Of a DNA stretch of 64,000 nucleotides, positions 43,691-53,750 are shown piece by piece. The notes below the pieces were generated by a model, which did not search any database, had not been told where the DNA came from, and saw nothing but the letters and a program-made list of their open reading frames with translations. A program made the translations under genes and the position numbers. The first letter of the stretch is position 1. The number at the start of each line of letters is the position of its first letter. The DNA comes from Comamonas terrigena NBRC 13299 (GTDB lineage: Bacteria > Pseudomonadota > Gammaproteobacteria > Burkholderiales > Burkholderiaceae_C), in assembly GCF_006740045.1 (NCBI RefSeq), contig NZ_AP019749.1, positions 515,001 to 579,000 on the forward strand. Reading direction: 5' to 3'.

Positions 43691-44001
43691 GAGTTATGTC
43701 TCCTGCGGTTTGTTTCTGCGCCGCAATAGGCATAAATGCTCACTGCGACACCGCAGACGATTCTGGGTAGTACTACTGACCTTGCACTTACGGCAGTGCA
43801 ACATAAACCGCAGGGTTTGCCCTTGGATTTTCACATCAAGAAAACAAGCCCTAGGGTTGTCACCAAAGCTGTAAGAACCGGTTCAGTTCGGCGTCAATCT
43901 CTGTAAGAATCACGTCAGAGCGGTGTCAATCTGCTGATGGATAGTGAATTTACGTGCCTGTCGCCAAGGCTCGTTACATATTCATACATCAGGAGACAAA
44001 C
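43691..44001. other. 311-nt divergent regulatory region, DUF485-actP / MHS transporter
   Basis: No gene is supported. This region must hold promoters for both the DUF485-actP pair and the MHS transporter. Visible elements are the perfect palindrome GTAGTACTAC at 43767-43776 and two tandem imperfect 32-bp repeats at 43869-43932. The base composition is more AT-rich than in the flanking genes. Confidence 0.7.
43869..43932. repeat. Tandem pair of imperfect 32-bp direct repeats
   Basis: Copy 1 is 43869-43900 and copy 2 is 43901-43932. Both begin CTGTAAGAA and end GTCAATCT, with 25 of 32 bases identical by eye, and they abut without spacer. Spacing of about three helical turns suggests paired binding of a regulator ahead of the MHS transporter gene, whose ATG is 70 nt downstream. 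Confidence 0.7.
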
Positions 44002-45690
44002 ATGGCCATTAACGCAGCAAAGGGCGTCGGCGCGCAGGGGGCGGGCACAGCCCGGCCCATGACGCCCGAAGAGCGCAAAGTGATTTTCGCGTCGTCACTC
44101 GGAACCGTTTTCGAGTGGTACGACTTCTACCTGTACGGTTCGCTGGCAGCCATCATTGCCAAGCAGTTCTTCAGCGGGCTGGATGCCGGATCGGCCTTCA
44201 TCTTTGCGCTGCTGGCCTTTGCTGCCGGCTTCATCGTGCGCCCCTTCGGCGCGCTGGTGTTCGGCCGCCTGGGCGACATGATCGGTCGCAAGTACACCTT
44301 CCTGGTGACCATCCTGATCATGGGTGTGTCCACCTTCATCGTGGGTATCCTGCCCAACTACGCAGCCATCGGCGTGGCGGCACCGGTCATCCTGATCGTG
44401 CTGCGCATGCTGCAAGGTCTGGCACTGGGCGGTGAGTACGGCGGTGCTGCCACCTATGTGGCCGAGCATGCACCGCACGGCAAGCGCGGCGCCTATACCG
44501 CCTGGATCCAGACCACGGCCACGATCGGTCTGTTCCTGTCGCTGATCGTGATCCTGGGGGTGCGTACCACCGTGGGTGAAGAAGCCTTCCAAGACTGGGG
44601 CTGGCGCATTCCGTTCCTGGTGTCGCTGGTGCTGCTGGGCATTTCGGTGTGGATCCGTATGCAGCTGTCCGAGTCGCCCGCCTTCCAGAAGATGAAGGCC
44701 GAAGGCAAGGTCTCCAAGGCCCCCCTGTCCGAAGCCTTTGGCCAGTGGAAGAACCTGAAGGTCGTGATCCTGGCCCTGGTGGGCCTGACCGCCGGCCAGG
44801 CCGTGGTGTGGTACACCGGCCAGTTCTATGCCCTGTTCTTCCTGACGCAGCAGCTGAAGGTCGATGCCGTGACGGCCAACCTGATGATCGCTGCCGCGCT
44901 GCTGCTGGGCACGCCTTTCTTCGTGGTCTTCGGCACGCTGTCGGACAAGATCGGCCGCAAGCCCATCATCATGATGGGTTGCGTGCTGGCCGTAGTGACC
45001 TACTTCCCGGCCTTCAAGATGCTCACCGAAGCCGCCAACCCGGCGCTGGCCGCCGCACAGGCCGCCAACAAGGTGGTGATCGTGGCAGACCCGGCCGAGT
45101 GCTCGTTCCAGTTCAACCCCACCGGCACGACCAAGTTCACCAGCTCCTGCGACGTGGCCAAGCAAGCGCTGTCCAACCGTTCGGTGAGCTATGAAAGCGA
45201 AGTCGCTCCGGCAGGTACGCCGGCCGTGATCAAGATCGGCAGCCACACCATCCCCAGCTACTCGCTCAAGGGCCTGAGCCCCGATGAACTGAAGGCCAAG
45301 GGCGCCGAGTTCAACAAGGCCGTGAGCGAAACACTGAAGAACGACGGCTACCCCGAGAAGGCTGACCCCGCCAAGATGAACAAGGTCATGATGATCGTGA
45401 TCCTGTTCTATCTGGTGCTGCTGGTGACCATGGTCTATGGCCCCATCGCTGCCATCCTGGTGGAGATGTTCCCCACCCGCATCCGCTACACCTCGATGAG
45501 CCTGCCCTACCACATCGGCAATGGCTGGTTCGGCGGCCTGCTGCCCACCATGTCTTTCGCCATCGTGGCGCAGACCGGCAATATGTACAACGGCCTGTGG
45601 TACCCCATCATCATCGCCGGTGCGACGGCCGTGATCGGTACCCTGTTCCTGCGTGAAACCAAGGACGTGGACATCTACGCCGAAGACTGA
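44002..45690 (+). CDS. MHS-family MFS transporter with periplasmic insertion
   Basis: This 562-aa major facilitator is of the metabolite:H+ symporter (ProP/ShiA-like) group. It starts its helices at FASSLGTVFEWYDFYLYGSLAA, and the loop motif GRLGDMIGRKYTF and the second repeat LSDKIGRKPIIM are typical. Between residues about 345 and 455 it carries an extra hydrophilic segment with two cysteines (AECSFQF, TSSCDV), making it longer than the usual 430-450 aa. Substrate is probably a carboxylate or betaine-like compound, not resolved. CAGGAGACAA precedes the ATG and a terminator follows. Confidence 0.9.
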   Translation: MAINAAKGVGAQGAGTARPMTPEERKVIFASSLGTVFEWYDFYLYGSLAAIIAKQFFSGLDAGSAFIFALLAFAAGFIVRPFGALVFGRLGDMIGRKYTFLVTILIMGVSTFIVGILPNYAAIGVAAPVILIVLRMLQGLALGGEYGGAATYVAEHAPHGKRGAYTAWIQTTATIGLFLSLIVILGVRTTVGEEAFQDWGWRIPFLVSLVLLGISVWIRMQLSESPAFQKMKAEGKVSKAPLSEAFGQWKNLKVVILALVGLTAGQAVVWYTGQFYALFFLTQQLKVDAVTANLMIAAALLLGTPFFVVFGTLSDKIGRKPIIMMGCVLAVVTYFPAFKMLTEAANPALAAAQAANKVVIVADPAECSFQFNPTGTTKFTSSCDVAKQALSNRSVSYESEVAPAGTPAVIKIGSHTIPSYSLKGLSPDELKAKGAEFNKAVSETLKNDGYPEKADPAKMNKVMMIVILFYLVLLVTMVYGPIAAILVEMFPTRIRYTSMSLPYHIGNGWFGGLLPTMSFAIVAQTGNMYNGLWYPIIIAGATAVIGTLFLRETKDVDIYAED

Positions 45691-45728
45691 AAACGCACCA
45701 TTTGGGCGCAAGCCTGAATGAATCTGCA

Positions 45729-45762
45729 CCCCGATGGCGCAAGCCGTCGGGGTTTGATTTTT
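45729..45762 (+). terminator. Rho-independent terminator after the MHS transporter
   Basis: CCCCGATGGC-GCAA-GCCGTCGGGG forms a stable stem-loop with one G-T pair, followed by TTTGATTTTT. It starts 38 nt after the transporter stop codon. Confidence 0.88.
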
Positions 45763-45955
45763 GTGGCTGGTGCATGCTGGTGCGCGGTGTTGTTGCAAAA
45801 CATCAGATGCCGCTTTTGCGCCCAGCTGGCAAGGGTTTTGGGCGACATGCCACCTACAATTTGTCTACCTAGCAGCCGTCAGAAGCAAGGCATAGCGCCT
45901 CAAGCCTTCGGCCCCGCTGGCACCAACGAACTGAAACCATCCACAAGGAAATCCA

Positions 45956-46987
45956 ATGAAGATCCAACGTCTGATGCTGGCCGTTCTGGCCGTGTGCGGT
46001 ACCTCGGCTGCTCTGGCTCAAAGCAGTGTGTCCATCTATGGTCGTTTGAACACCTCGATCGAACGCCAGAAGATCGGTGATCAAAGCACCACCGGCATGT
46101 TCAACAACGCTTCGCGTATCGGTTTCAAGGGCGTGGAAGATCTGGGCGGCGGCCTGAAGGCTGGTTTCCAGCTGGAAGCCGGTTTTGGCTCGGATGATGG
46201 CTCCGGCCCCCTGAACTTCAAGCGCCAAAGCGAACTGAACCTGTCGGGCAACTTCGGTATGCTGCGCCTGGGTCGCTGGACTGCAGAGTCCAACTACGCG
46301 GTGGCTGACTACGGTGTGCTGGACGAGCCCAACCACGACACCGGCTTCTTCTCGGACCAGCTGTACAGCTACCTGATGCGTGATGACAACAAGATTGCAT
46401 ACCGCACACCAGTGCTGGGTGGCTTCACCCTGGAAGGTGCAATGTCCTTCCACGAAAAGGCTGATGGCATCAATGCCACCGGCCCCTACGCCAACAAGAA
46501 CGCTTATGACGTTGCTGCCAATTGGGAAAGCGGTCCGCTGGCTTTGGGTGCTGGCTACACCAAGCTGGGCGATGCCAAGCAGTATGGTCTGCGTGCCCAC
46601 TACACGATCGGCGACTTCCAAATCGGCGGCTACTACCAGCGCTCGGACAATGTCGGCTTTGACAGCGGCATCACTGGCACTGGCGGCTTTGGTGCACTCG
46701 GCGATTTCGGCAAGCGCAATCTGTTCCGCCTGACCGGTGGCTACACCTTCGGTGCTTCGCAAATTGCCGTGGGCTACGGCCACGCCGGCAACATCGGCGG
46801 TCGTGATGACACCGGTGCCAGCCAATTCATCCTGGGCTACAACTACAACCTGAGCAAGCGCACCAAGGTGTACGCTGCCTACACCAAGATCAACAACAAG
46901 GACAACGCCACCTACGGTGGTGTGGGCACGGCTGGGGCTGGCAAAAATGCCTCCAGCTTCGGCGTCGGCGTCCGCCACAACTTCTAA
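45956..46987 (+). CDS. Gram-negative general porin (Omp32-like)
   Basis: This 343-aa outer-membrane porin has a classic signal peptide MKIQRLMLAVLAVCGTSAALA cleaved before QSSVSIYGRLNT. Sixteen-strand barrel features follow: repeated aromatic-ended amphipathic strands, GLKAGFQLEAGF, SRIGFKGVEDLGGG and the C-terminal VGVRHNF ending in Phe. Family (Porin_4) members in Comamonadaceae, such as Omp32, are anion-selective trimers. AAGGAAATCC precedes the ATG. It is a single gene with its own promoter region and terminator. Codon use is less GC-rich at third positions in parts, as often seen in highly expressed genes. Confidence 0.94.
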   Translation: MKIQRLMLAVLAVCGTSAALAQSSVSIYGRLNTSIERQKIGDQSTTGMFNNASRIGFKGVEDLGGGLKAGFQLEAGFGSDDGSGPLNFKRQSELNLSGNFGMLRLGRWTAESNYAVADYGVLDEPNHDTGFFSDQLYSYLMRDDNKIAYRTPVLGGFTLEGAMSFHEKADGINATGPYANKNAYDVAANWESGPLALGAGYTKLGDAKQYGLRAHYTIGDFQIGGYYQRSDNVGFDSGITGTGGFGALGDFGKRNLFRLTGGYTFGASQIAVGYGHAGNIGGRDDTGASQFILGYNYNLSKRTKVYAAYTKINNKDNATYGGVGTAGAGKNASSFGVGVRHNF

Positions 46988-47055
46988 TCACCGGGCAGCG
47001 TAAGCTGCTTGCAATCCAAGGCTGTTTCAATCGGCCTTGGTCTGCTTCAAGGTGC

Positions 47056-47090
47056 AGGCCCTGCGTTGGCAACAACGCAGGGCCTTTTTC
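47056..47090 (+). terminator. Rho-independent terminator of the porin gene
   Basis: AGGCCCTGCGTTG and CAACGCAGGGCCT form a perfect 13-bp stem with a GCAA tetraloop followed by TTTTTC. It lies about 70 nt after the porin stop codon. Confidence 0.93.
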
Positions 47091-47152
47091 TTGGTCCAGA
47101 GCCCGCCGGCCATTGCGCCATTGTTGGTACACAAGATGATTGGAGACAAAGC

Positions 47153-47380
47153 ATGTGGAAGATTGTTGTGGGTTTTGTGGTGTTTGCCGCAGTGAGCCTG
47201 TTCGTGATCATGAAGGCCGGTGACAAGGTGGATATGAGCGGCGAAAAGCACGGTGCCGATGCCGTGCATGTGCCAGAGCCTGCCCCTGCAGCGCCTGCCG
47301 CACCGGCCGCAGAAGCGCCTGCCGCCGCACCGGCTGCCGAGGCACCGGCGGCGCCCGCAGCACCGGCCGAAGCCAAGTAA
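47153..47380 (+). CDS. Small Ala/Pro-rich single-pass membrane protein
   Basis: This 75-aa protein has one N-terminal transmembrane helix (WKIVVGFVVFAAVSLFVIM, residues 2-20) and a tail of Ala-Pro-Glu repeats (about 42-75) that probably projects into the periplasm. TGGAGACAAAGC precedes the ATG. No family function is known to me; similar small proteins are common in this bacterial group. It has its own terminator. Confidence 0.7.
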   Translation: MWKIVVGFVVFAAVSLFVIMKAGDKVDMSGEKHGADAVHVPEPAPAAPAAPAAEAPAAAPAAEAPAAPAAPAEAK

Positions 47381-47421
47381 GGCCCACACAGCCGATGAGG
47401 GCGTCGCATGCGCCTGCTGCC

Positions 47422-47452
47422 AAGCCCCTGTCGCAACGCAGGGGCTTTTTTG
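47422..47452 (+). terminator. Rho-independent terminator of the small membrane protein gene
   Basis: AAGCCCCTG and CAGGGGCTT form a stem with an 8-nt loop followed by a run of Ts. It starts about 40 nt after the stop codon. Confidence 0.88.
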
Positions 47453-47606
47453 TTGCTTGGGGCCGGAGGAGGGGATGCCTCATCGCGATTTGTGCAGCAT
47501 GCAAGCGCAGAGGCTGCTCCTGTTTGAAGAGCGACGACCCGGAATGCGGGAGGGATGCGGTACAGGTGCCTAGAATGTTCGGCCTCCTTCCGAAAAGTAC
47601 ACCGCA

Positions 47607-50600
47607 ATGACCCAGGGCCAGATCCGCATCCGTGGCGCACGCCAGCACAACCTGCAAAACGTTGACCTCGACATCCGCACCGGTGAATTGACGGTGGTGA
47701 CCGGCCCCAGCGGCTCGGGCAAGTCCAGCCTGGTGTTCGACACGCTGTTTGCCGAAGGGCAGCGCCGCTACGTCGAGACCTTCAGTGCCTATGCGCGCCA
47801 GTTTCTGGACCGCATGGACAAGCCCGCCGTGGACCGGGTGGAAGGCGTGCCGCCCGCGATTGCCATCGATCAGACCAATCCGGTGCGCAACTCGCGCTCC
47901 ACGGTGGGCACGATGACGGAGCTGAATGACCACCTGAAGCTGCTGTTCGCCCGCGCTGCGCATTTGTTCGACCGCGCCACCGGCCTGCCGGTGCAGCACG
48001 ACACGGCAGAGACGATCTACGCCGCGTTGCAGCAGCGCTGCGAGGCCGCAGGCGACCCGCGCATTGCGCTGACTTTCCCGGTGGAACTGCCGGCCAATAC
48101 CTCGGCCGAAGAAGTGGAGCAGTGGCTGTCTGCCAGCGGCTTCACCAAGGTGCAGGCCGAGCGCGAGGTGGAGCGCGCACACGCTGCAGCGGACGTGCCG
48201 GCCAAGGGCAAGAAGGCCAAGGCCGTGGCCCCCGAAAAAATCAAGGTGCTGGACGTGGTGGCCGACCGCTTTCGCACCAGCCGTGTGGAACGTGCCCGGG
48301 CCATGGAGGCCATCGAGGTGGCGCTCAAGCGCGGCAGCGGGCGCCTGACGGTGTATGTGATGCCGGAAGAGGGCGAGCATTACCTGTGGAAGTTCTCCGA
48401 AGGCCTGCATTGCCCGGAAAGCAATCTGAGCTACACGGCACCCATGCCTTCGCTGTTTTCGTTCAACTCGGCCGTGGGCGCGTGCGACAGCTGCCGCGGC
48501 TTTGGACGGGTGATCGGCGTGGACTGGGGACTGGTGATTCCCAATGACAAGCTCACGTTGCGCACCGGTGCCATCAAGGCCATCCAGACGCCGGCCTGGA
48601 AAGAGATCCAGGACGATCTGATGCGCCATGCCGAGGCCGAAGGCATTCCGCGCGATATCGCCTGGAGCAAGCTCACGGCTGAGCAGAAGCACTGGGTGAT
48701 CGACGGCTCGCCCCAGTGGAACGGCAAGTGGAACCAGACCTGGTACGGCATACGCCGTTTCTTCGAGTACCTGGAAACCAAGGCCTACAAGATGCACATC
48801 CGCGTGCTGCTGTCCAAGTACCGCAGCTACACGGAATGCCCGGCCTGCCAGGGCGCGCGGCTCAAGACCGAAAGCCTGCTGTGGCGCATCGGCGGCAAGC
48901 CGCAGGCCGATGCGGTGCTGCCGGCCGAACAGCGTTTCATGCCGGTGGGCGTGGACTGGTCGCCCGCACAGCTGCAGGCCCTGCCGGGATTGAACCTGCA
49001 CGACCTGATGCGCCTGCCCATCACCCGGCTGAGCCAGTTCTTTGACAGCCTGAAACTCACGGACCAGATGGGCCTGGCCGAAGGCGAGCTGCAGGCGCTG
49101 AAGCTGCTGAACGAGGAAATCGGCACCCGCCTGCGCTACCTGGTGGATGTGGGCATCGGCTATCTCACCTTGGACCGCCAGAGCCGCACGCTCAGCGGCG
49201 GCGAGGTGCAGCGCATCAACCTGACCACGGCCCTGGGCACTTCGCTGGTGAACACGCTGTTTGTGCTGGACGAGCCCAGCATCGGTCTGCATCCGCGCGA
49301 CATGGAGCGCATCACCCAGGCCATGCACCGCCTGCGCGATGCCGGCAACACGCTGGTGGTGGTGGAGCACGACCCGGCGGTGATGTTCGCCGCCGACCGC
49401 GTGATCGACATGGGTCCCGGCCCCGGTGCCAAGGGAGGCCACATCGTGTTCGACGGCACGCCCGAAGAACTGAAGCGGGCCGACACCCTGACCGGTGCCT
49501 ACCTGGGCGGCCGCAAGCAGGTGGGTTTCGGCATCAAGCGCATGGTGACCGAATCCACGCCGCGCCTGATTCTGGAAGGCGCACGCGAACACAATCTGCA
49601 GAACCTGAACGTGGACTTCCCGCTGCAGCGCCTGGTGACGGTGACCGGTGTGTCCGGATCCGGCAAGTCCACGCTGATCCAGGACATTCTGGCGCCTGCG
49701 CTGATGCGCCACTTCGGCAAGCCCACCGACAGCCCGGGCGCGCACGACCGCCTGCTGGGGGCTGATCACCTGGCCGATGTGGTGTTCGTGGACCAGTCCC
49801 CCATCGGCAAGACGGCCCGCTCCAATCCGGTGAGCTATGTCGGTGCCTGGGACAGCATCCGCGAGCTGTTCGCGCTGACGCCGCTGTCGCAGCAACGCAG
49901 CTACAACGCGGCCAAGTTCAGCTTCAACAGTGGCGACGGGCGTTGCCCCACCTGCGGCGGATCGGGCTTCGAGCATGTGGAGATGCAGTTCCTGTCGGAC
50001 GTGTACCTGCGCTGCCCGGACTGCAACGGCAGCCGCTACCGGTCCGAGATTCTGGAAATCACGCTGGAGCGCGGTGGCCGCTCTCTGAGCGTGGCCGATG
50101 TGCTGGAGCTGACCGTGGCCGAGGCGGCCTTGCTGTTCAGCCAGGATGCGGACGTGATCCGCGCGCTGCAGCCCATCGTCGATGTGGGCCTGGAATACGT
50201 GAAGCTGGGCCAGCCCGTACCCACGCTGTCCGGGGGCGAGGCGCAGCGCCTGAAACTGGCGGGCTTCCTGGCCGAAGCCGCGCGGACGGCATCCAAGTCC
50301 AAACAGAAGCTGGCACGCAAGGGCACACTGTTCCTGTTCGACGAGCCCACCACCGGGCTGCACTTCGAGGACATTGCCAAGCTGATGCGCGCGCTGCGCA
50401 AGCTGCTGGAAGCCGGCAACAGCCTGATCGTCATCGAACACAATCTGGACGTGATCCGGGCCAGCGACTGGCTGATCGACCTGGGGCCGGAAGGCGGCGA
50501 TGGCGGTGGCCAGATCGTGGCCCAGGGCACGCCCGAAGAGGTGCGCCAGGTCAAGACCTCGCACACCGCCCAGGCGCTGCGCGAGTACGACCAGGCCATG

Positions 50601-53546
50601 GGGGTGGGCGGCCAGCGCGTGGAAGAAGTGGCGCCCATGCTCACCAAGACCGAGCGCTCCAAGCGGGCCGCAACGGCTTCGGCCTCCGTAGCCAAGAATG
50701 CCATCGAGATCGTCAATGCCAAGGAACACAACCTGAAGAACCTGAGCGTGGATATTCCGCGCGGCAAGTTCAATGTGGTGACCGGGGTGTCGGGTTCGGG
50801 CAAGTCCACGCTGGCGTTCGACATCCTGTTCAACGAAGGCCAGCGCCGCTACCTGGAGTCGCTGAACGCCTATGCACGCTCCATCGTGCAGCCGGCGGGC
50901 CGGCCCGAGGTGGATGCGGTCTGGGGCATTCCGCCCACCGTGGCCATCGAGCAGCGCCTGTCGCGCGGCGGGCGCAAGTCCACCGTGGGGACGACCACCG
51001 AGGTCTGGCATTTCCTGCGCCTGCTCTACGTGAAGCTGGGCACCCAGCACTGCGTGCACGATGGCGCTGCGGTGGAGCCGCAAACGCCCGAACGCATCGC
51101 TGCACAGCTGCTGGGCCATTTCAAGGGCCAGCACATCGGCCTGCTGGCGCCGCTGGTGATTGCGCGCAAGGGCGTGTACACCGAGCTGGCCGACTGGGCG
51201 CGCCCCAAGGGCTATACGCACCTGCGGGTGGATGGCGCGTTTCTGCCGACCACCGGCTTTCCGCGCCTGGACCGCTTCAAGGAGCACACCATCGAGCTGC
51301 CGGTGGCCAGCGTCAAGGTCACGGCCGCCAACGAGGCGGCGCTGCGCACGCAGCTGGCCAAAACGCTGGAGATCGGCAAGGGCGTGGTGCATGTGCTGTC
51401 GGGCATCGACAACCTGGAAACGGCGATTGCCGCCGCCGACCAGGGCAAGGGCGTTGGCACACTGCAGGTGTTCTCCACCCAGCGTGCCTGCCCGATCTGC
51501 GCCACCAGCTATGCCGAGCTGGATCCGCGTCTGTTCAGCTACAACAGCAAGCACGGCTGGTGCCCGGACTGTGTGGGTACGGGGGTCAAGCTGACCAAGG
51601 AACAGCGCAAGGTCTACGACGACAGCACCTTGGCCGAAGACAACCGCGGCCGCGAACTGACGTTTGATGGCCAGGAGGTGGAAGACCTGCAGGAAACCAC
51701 CTGCCCTACCTGCAAGGGCACGCGCCTGAACCCCACGGCCCGGGCCGTGCTGTTCCACGGGCTGTCGGTAACGGCGCTGGGCCAGATGTCGGTGACCAGT
51801 CTGCGCGAGTGGTTCCAGGCGCTGCAGCCCACGGGCCGCGAGGCCGATATCGCCCGCGATCTGCTGCCCGAAATCCTGGGCCGCCTCGAATTCCTGGAAG
51901 AGGTGGGGCTGGGCTATCTGACGCTGGACCGCGGCGCCCCCACGCTGAGCGGTGGCGAGGCGCAGCGCATCCGCCTGGCCGCCCAGCTGGGCAGCAATCT
52001 GCAAGGCGTGTGCTATGTGCTGGACGAACCCACCATCGGCCTGCATGCCCGCGACAACCACATCCTGCTGAACGCCCTGCACAAGCTGGGCGACAAGGGC
52101 AACACCCTGGTGGTGGTGGAGCACGATGAAGACACCATCCGCCGCGCCGACCATGTGATCGATATCGGCCCCAGCGCCGGCAAGCGCGGTGGCGAACTGG
52201 TGGCCCAGGGCACACCGGCCGACATCATGGCGGCCGCCAATTCGCAGACGGGCCGCTATCTGCTGCACGCCATGCGCCACCCCTGCCAGGCCCGCCGGCC
52301 GGTGTTGGGCATGGTGGATGCCGCCACGCTCTACACCGGGGCCGCTGCTGCGCCCGCTGACGGCGCGAAGCCCAAGAAGCGGACCAAGAAGCAGATCGCA
52401 GCCGATGCGGCCGCGGCGCTGCAGGCCGCCAGTGCCGAGGCCAATGCCCAGCTGGGGCAGCCGGTGTCCACGACCGGCCCGCTGCACTGGCTGACGGTGG
52501 CGGGTGCCCAGCTGCACAATCTGCAAGAGGTGGAGGCCAGCGTGCCGCTGAAGCGCCTGGTGGCAGTGACAGGGGTGTCCGGATCCGGCAAGTCCACGCT
52601 GGCGCGCGATGTGCTGCTGGCCAATGTGGCCACGCTGGTGGCACAGAATTCCACCCGGGCCGGCCGCGAAGAGATGGAGGCGGGCAAACGCATCAAGCTG
52701 GTGGGCGCCAAAACCGTGACCGGTACCGAGGTCATCGACCGCGTGCTGGAAGTGGACCAGACGCCCATCGGCAAGACGCCACGTTCCTGCCCGGCCACCT
52801 ACATCGGCTTCTGGGACACCATCCGCAAGCTGTTTGCCGACACGTTGGAAGCCAAGGCGCGCGGCTATGGGGCCGGGCGCTTCAGCTTCAACACCGGCGA
52901 AGGCCGCTGCCCGGCGTGCGAGGGCCAGGGCATGCGCACCATCGAGATGAGCTTTCTGCCGGATGTGAAAGTGCCGTGCGAAACCTGCCACGGCGCGCGT
53001 TTCAACGTCGAGACACTGGCCGTGACTTGGCGTGGCAAGAGCATTGGCGACGTGCTGCAGATGGAAGTGGATGAGGCCGTGGCCTTCTTTGCCTCCATGC
53101 CCAACATCGCCCATCCGCTGCAACTGCTCAAGGATGTGGGCCTGGGCTATCTGACGCTGGGCCAGCCTTCCCCCACGCTCTCTGGGGGCGAAGCCCAGCG
53201 CATCAAGCTGGTGACCGAGCTGACCAAGGTGCGCGACGACGTCACCAAGCGTGGCAACAAGGCGCCGCACACGCTGTATGTGCTGGACGAACCTACGGTG
53301 GGCCTGCACATGGCCGACGTGGACAAGCTGATCCGGGTGCTGCACCGCCTGGTGGATGCCGGCCACAGCGTGGTGGTGATCGAGCACGACCTGGATGTGA
53401 TTGCCGAAGCCGACTGGATCATCGACCTGGGCCCCGAAGGCGGCACCGGCGGCGGCCAGATCGTGGCCGCGGGCACGCCGGAAGACCTGGTCAAGGCCGG
53501 AACCCACACCGGCAAGGCCTTGGCGCCGGTGCTGGCGCGGACCTGA
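47607..53546 (+). CDS. uvrA: Double-length UvrA: two fused UvrA units with four ATPase domains
   Basis: This 1979-aa protein is about twice the usual UvrA length (about 940). Four Walker A loops begin near residues 33, 681, 1060 and 1656, and four LSGGE signatures lie near 529, 874, 1447 and 1858. So two complete UvrA-like modules (1 to about 1010 and about 1030-1979) are fused head to tail. Zinc-finger cysteine sets ([10 protein letters not shown]...CPDCNG and CPACEGQGM...CETCHG) occur in both. Residues about 1578-1625 form a basic, Ala-rich linker. UvrA is the damage-recognition ATPase of nucleotide excision repair and normally dimerises; here one chain could mimic the dimer. Similar dimeric forms exist in Burkholderiales, normally alongside a standard uvrA elsewhere. 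Confidence 0.93.
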   Translation: MTQGQIRIRGARQHNLQNVDLDIRTGELTVVTGPSGSGKSSLVFDTLFAEGQRRYVETFSAYARQFLDRMDKPAVDRVEGVPPAIAIDQTNPVRNSRSTVGTMTELNDHLKLLFARAAHLFDRATGLPVQHDTAETIYAALQQRCEAAGDPRIALTFPVELPANTSAEEVEQWLSASGFTKVQAEREVERAHAAADVPAKGKKAKAVAPEKIKVLDVVADRFRTSRVERARAMEAIEVALKRGSGRLTVYVMPEEGEHYLWKFSEGLHCPESNLSYTAPMPSLFSFNSAVGACDSCRGFGRVIGVDWGLVIPNDKLTLRTGAIKAIQTPAWKEIQDDLMRHAEAEGIPRDIAWSKLTAEQKHWVIDGSPQWNGKWNQTWYGIRRFFEYLETKAYKMHIRVLLSKYRSYTECPACQGARLKTESLLWRIGGKPQADAVLPAEQRFMPVGVDWSPAQLQALPGLNLHDLMRLPITRLSQFFDSLKLTDQMGLAEGELQALKLLNEEIGTRLRYLVDVGIGYLTLDRQSRTLSGGEVQRINLTTALGTSLVNTLFVLDEPSIGLHPRDMERITQAMHRLRDAGNTLVVVEHDPAVMFAADRVIDMGPGPGAKGGHIVFDGTPEELKRADTLTGAYLGGRKQVGFGIKRMVTESTPRLILEGAREHNLQNLNVDFPLQRLVTVTGVSGSGKSTLIQDILAPALMRHFGKPTDSPGAHDRLLGADHLADVVFVDQSPIGKTARSNPVSYVGAWDSIRELFALTPLSQQRSYNAAKFSFNSGDGRCPTCGGSGFEHVEMQFLSDVYLRCPDCNGSRYRSEILEITLERGGRSLSVADVLELTVAEAALLFSQDADVIRALQPIVDVGLEYVKLGQPVPTLSGGEAQRLKLAGFLAEAARTASKSKQKLARKGTLFLFDEPTTGLHFEDIAKLMRALRKLLEAGNSLIVIEHNLDVIRASDWLIDLGPEGGDGGGQIVAQGTPEEVRQVKTSHTAQALREYDQAMGVGGQRVEEVAPMLTKTERSKRAATASASVAKNAIEIVNAKEHNLKNLSVDIPRGKFNVVTGVSGSGKSTLAFDILFNEGQRRYLESLNAYARSIVQPAGRPEVDAVWGIPPTVAIEQRLSRGGRKSTVGTTTEVWHFLRLLYVKLGTQHCVHDGAAVEPQTPERIAAQLLGHFKGQHIGLLAPLVIARKGVYTELADWARPKGYTHLRVDGAFLPTTGFPRLDRFKEHTIELPVASVKVTAANEAALRTQLAKTLEIGKGVVHVLSGIDNLETAIAAADQGKGVGTLQVFSTQRACPICATSYAELDPRLFSYNSKHGWCPDCVGTGVKLTKEQRKVYDDSTLAEDNRGRELTFDGQEVEDLQETTCPTCKGTRLNPTARAVLFHGLSVTALGQMSVTSLREWFQALQPTGREADIARDLLPEILGRLEFLEEVGLGYLTLDRGAPTLSGGEAQRIRLAAQLGSNLQGVCYVLDEPTIGLHARDNHILLNALHKLGDKGNTLVVVEHDEDTIRRADHVIDIGPSAGKRGGELVAQGTPADIMAAANSQTGRYLLHAMRHPCQARRPVLGMVDAATLYTGAAAAPADGAKPKKRTKKQIAADAAAALQAASAEANAQLGQPVSTTGPLHWLTVAGAQLHNLQEVEASVPLKRLVAVTGVSGSGKSTLARDVLLANVATLVAQNSTRAGREEMEAGKRIKLVGAKTVTGTEVIDRVLEVDQTPIGKTPRSCPATYIGFWDTIRKLFADTLEAKARGYGAGRFSFNTGEGRCPACEGQGMRTIEMSFLPDVKVPCETCHGARFNVETLAVTWRGKSIGDVLQMEVDEAVAFFASMPNIAHPLQLLKDVGLGYLTLGQPSPTLSGGEAQRIKLVTELTKVRDDVTKRGNKAPHTLYVLDEPTVGLHMADVDKLIRVLHRLVDAGHSVVVIEHDLDVIAEADWIIDLGPEGGTGGGQIVAAGTPEDLVKAGTHTGKALAPVLART

Positions 53547-53750
53547 GAAAAGCCCAATGGCCTGCCGACCCTACAGGACGCGGCAGGCCAAGGGGGCTCC
53601 TTCCGGCAAGGGTTACGCGATGGTGTGCCGGTGGGCACCCTGGCGTGTGGCGGTGTGGGGCGCCAGACCAGGCCTTATGCCAGGGGGCTTCCCACTGTGG
53701 CCGGTCATGCCCAGGAACGGTGCACGACCGGCGATTCCCTGGGGGCGATG

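Noticed and set aside
47208..53507. A 2099-aa open frame antisense to uvrA.
   Set aside because: It is the mirror of a long GC-rich gene; its composition (His, Gln, Ala, Gly-rich) and lack of any family motif show it is a by-product of codon bias.
53559..53589. GGCCTGCCG/CGGCAGGCC inverted repeat after uvrA as a terminator.
   Set aside because: The loop is 13 nt and no T-run follows on the uvrA strand, so it is not a convincing intrinsic terminator.
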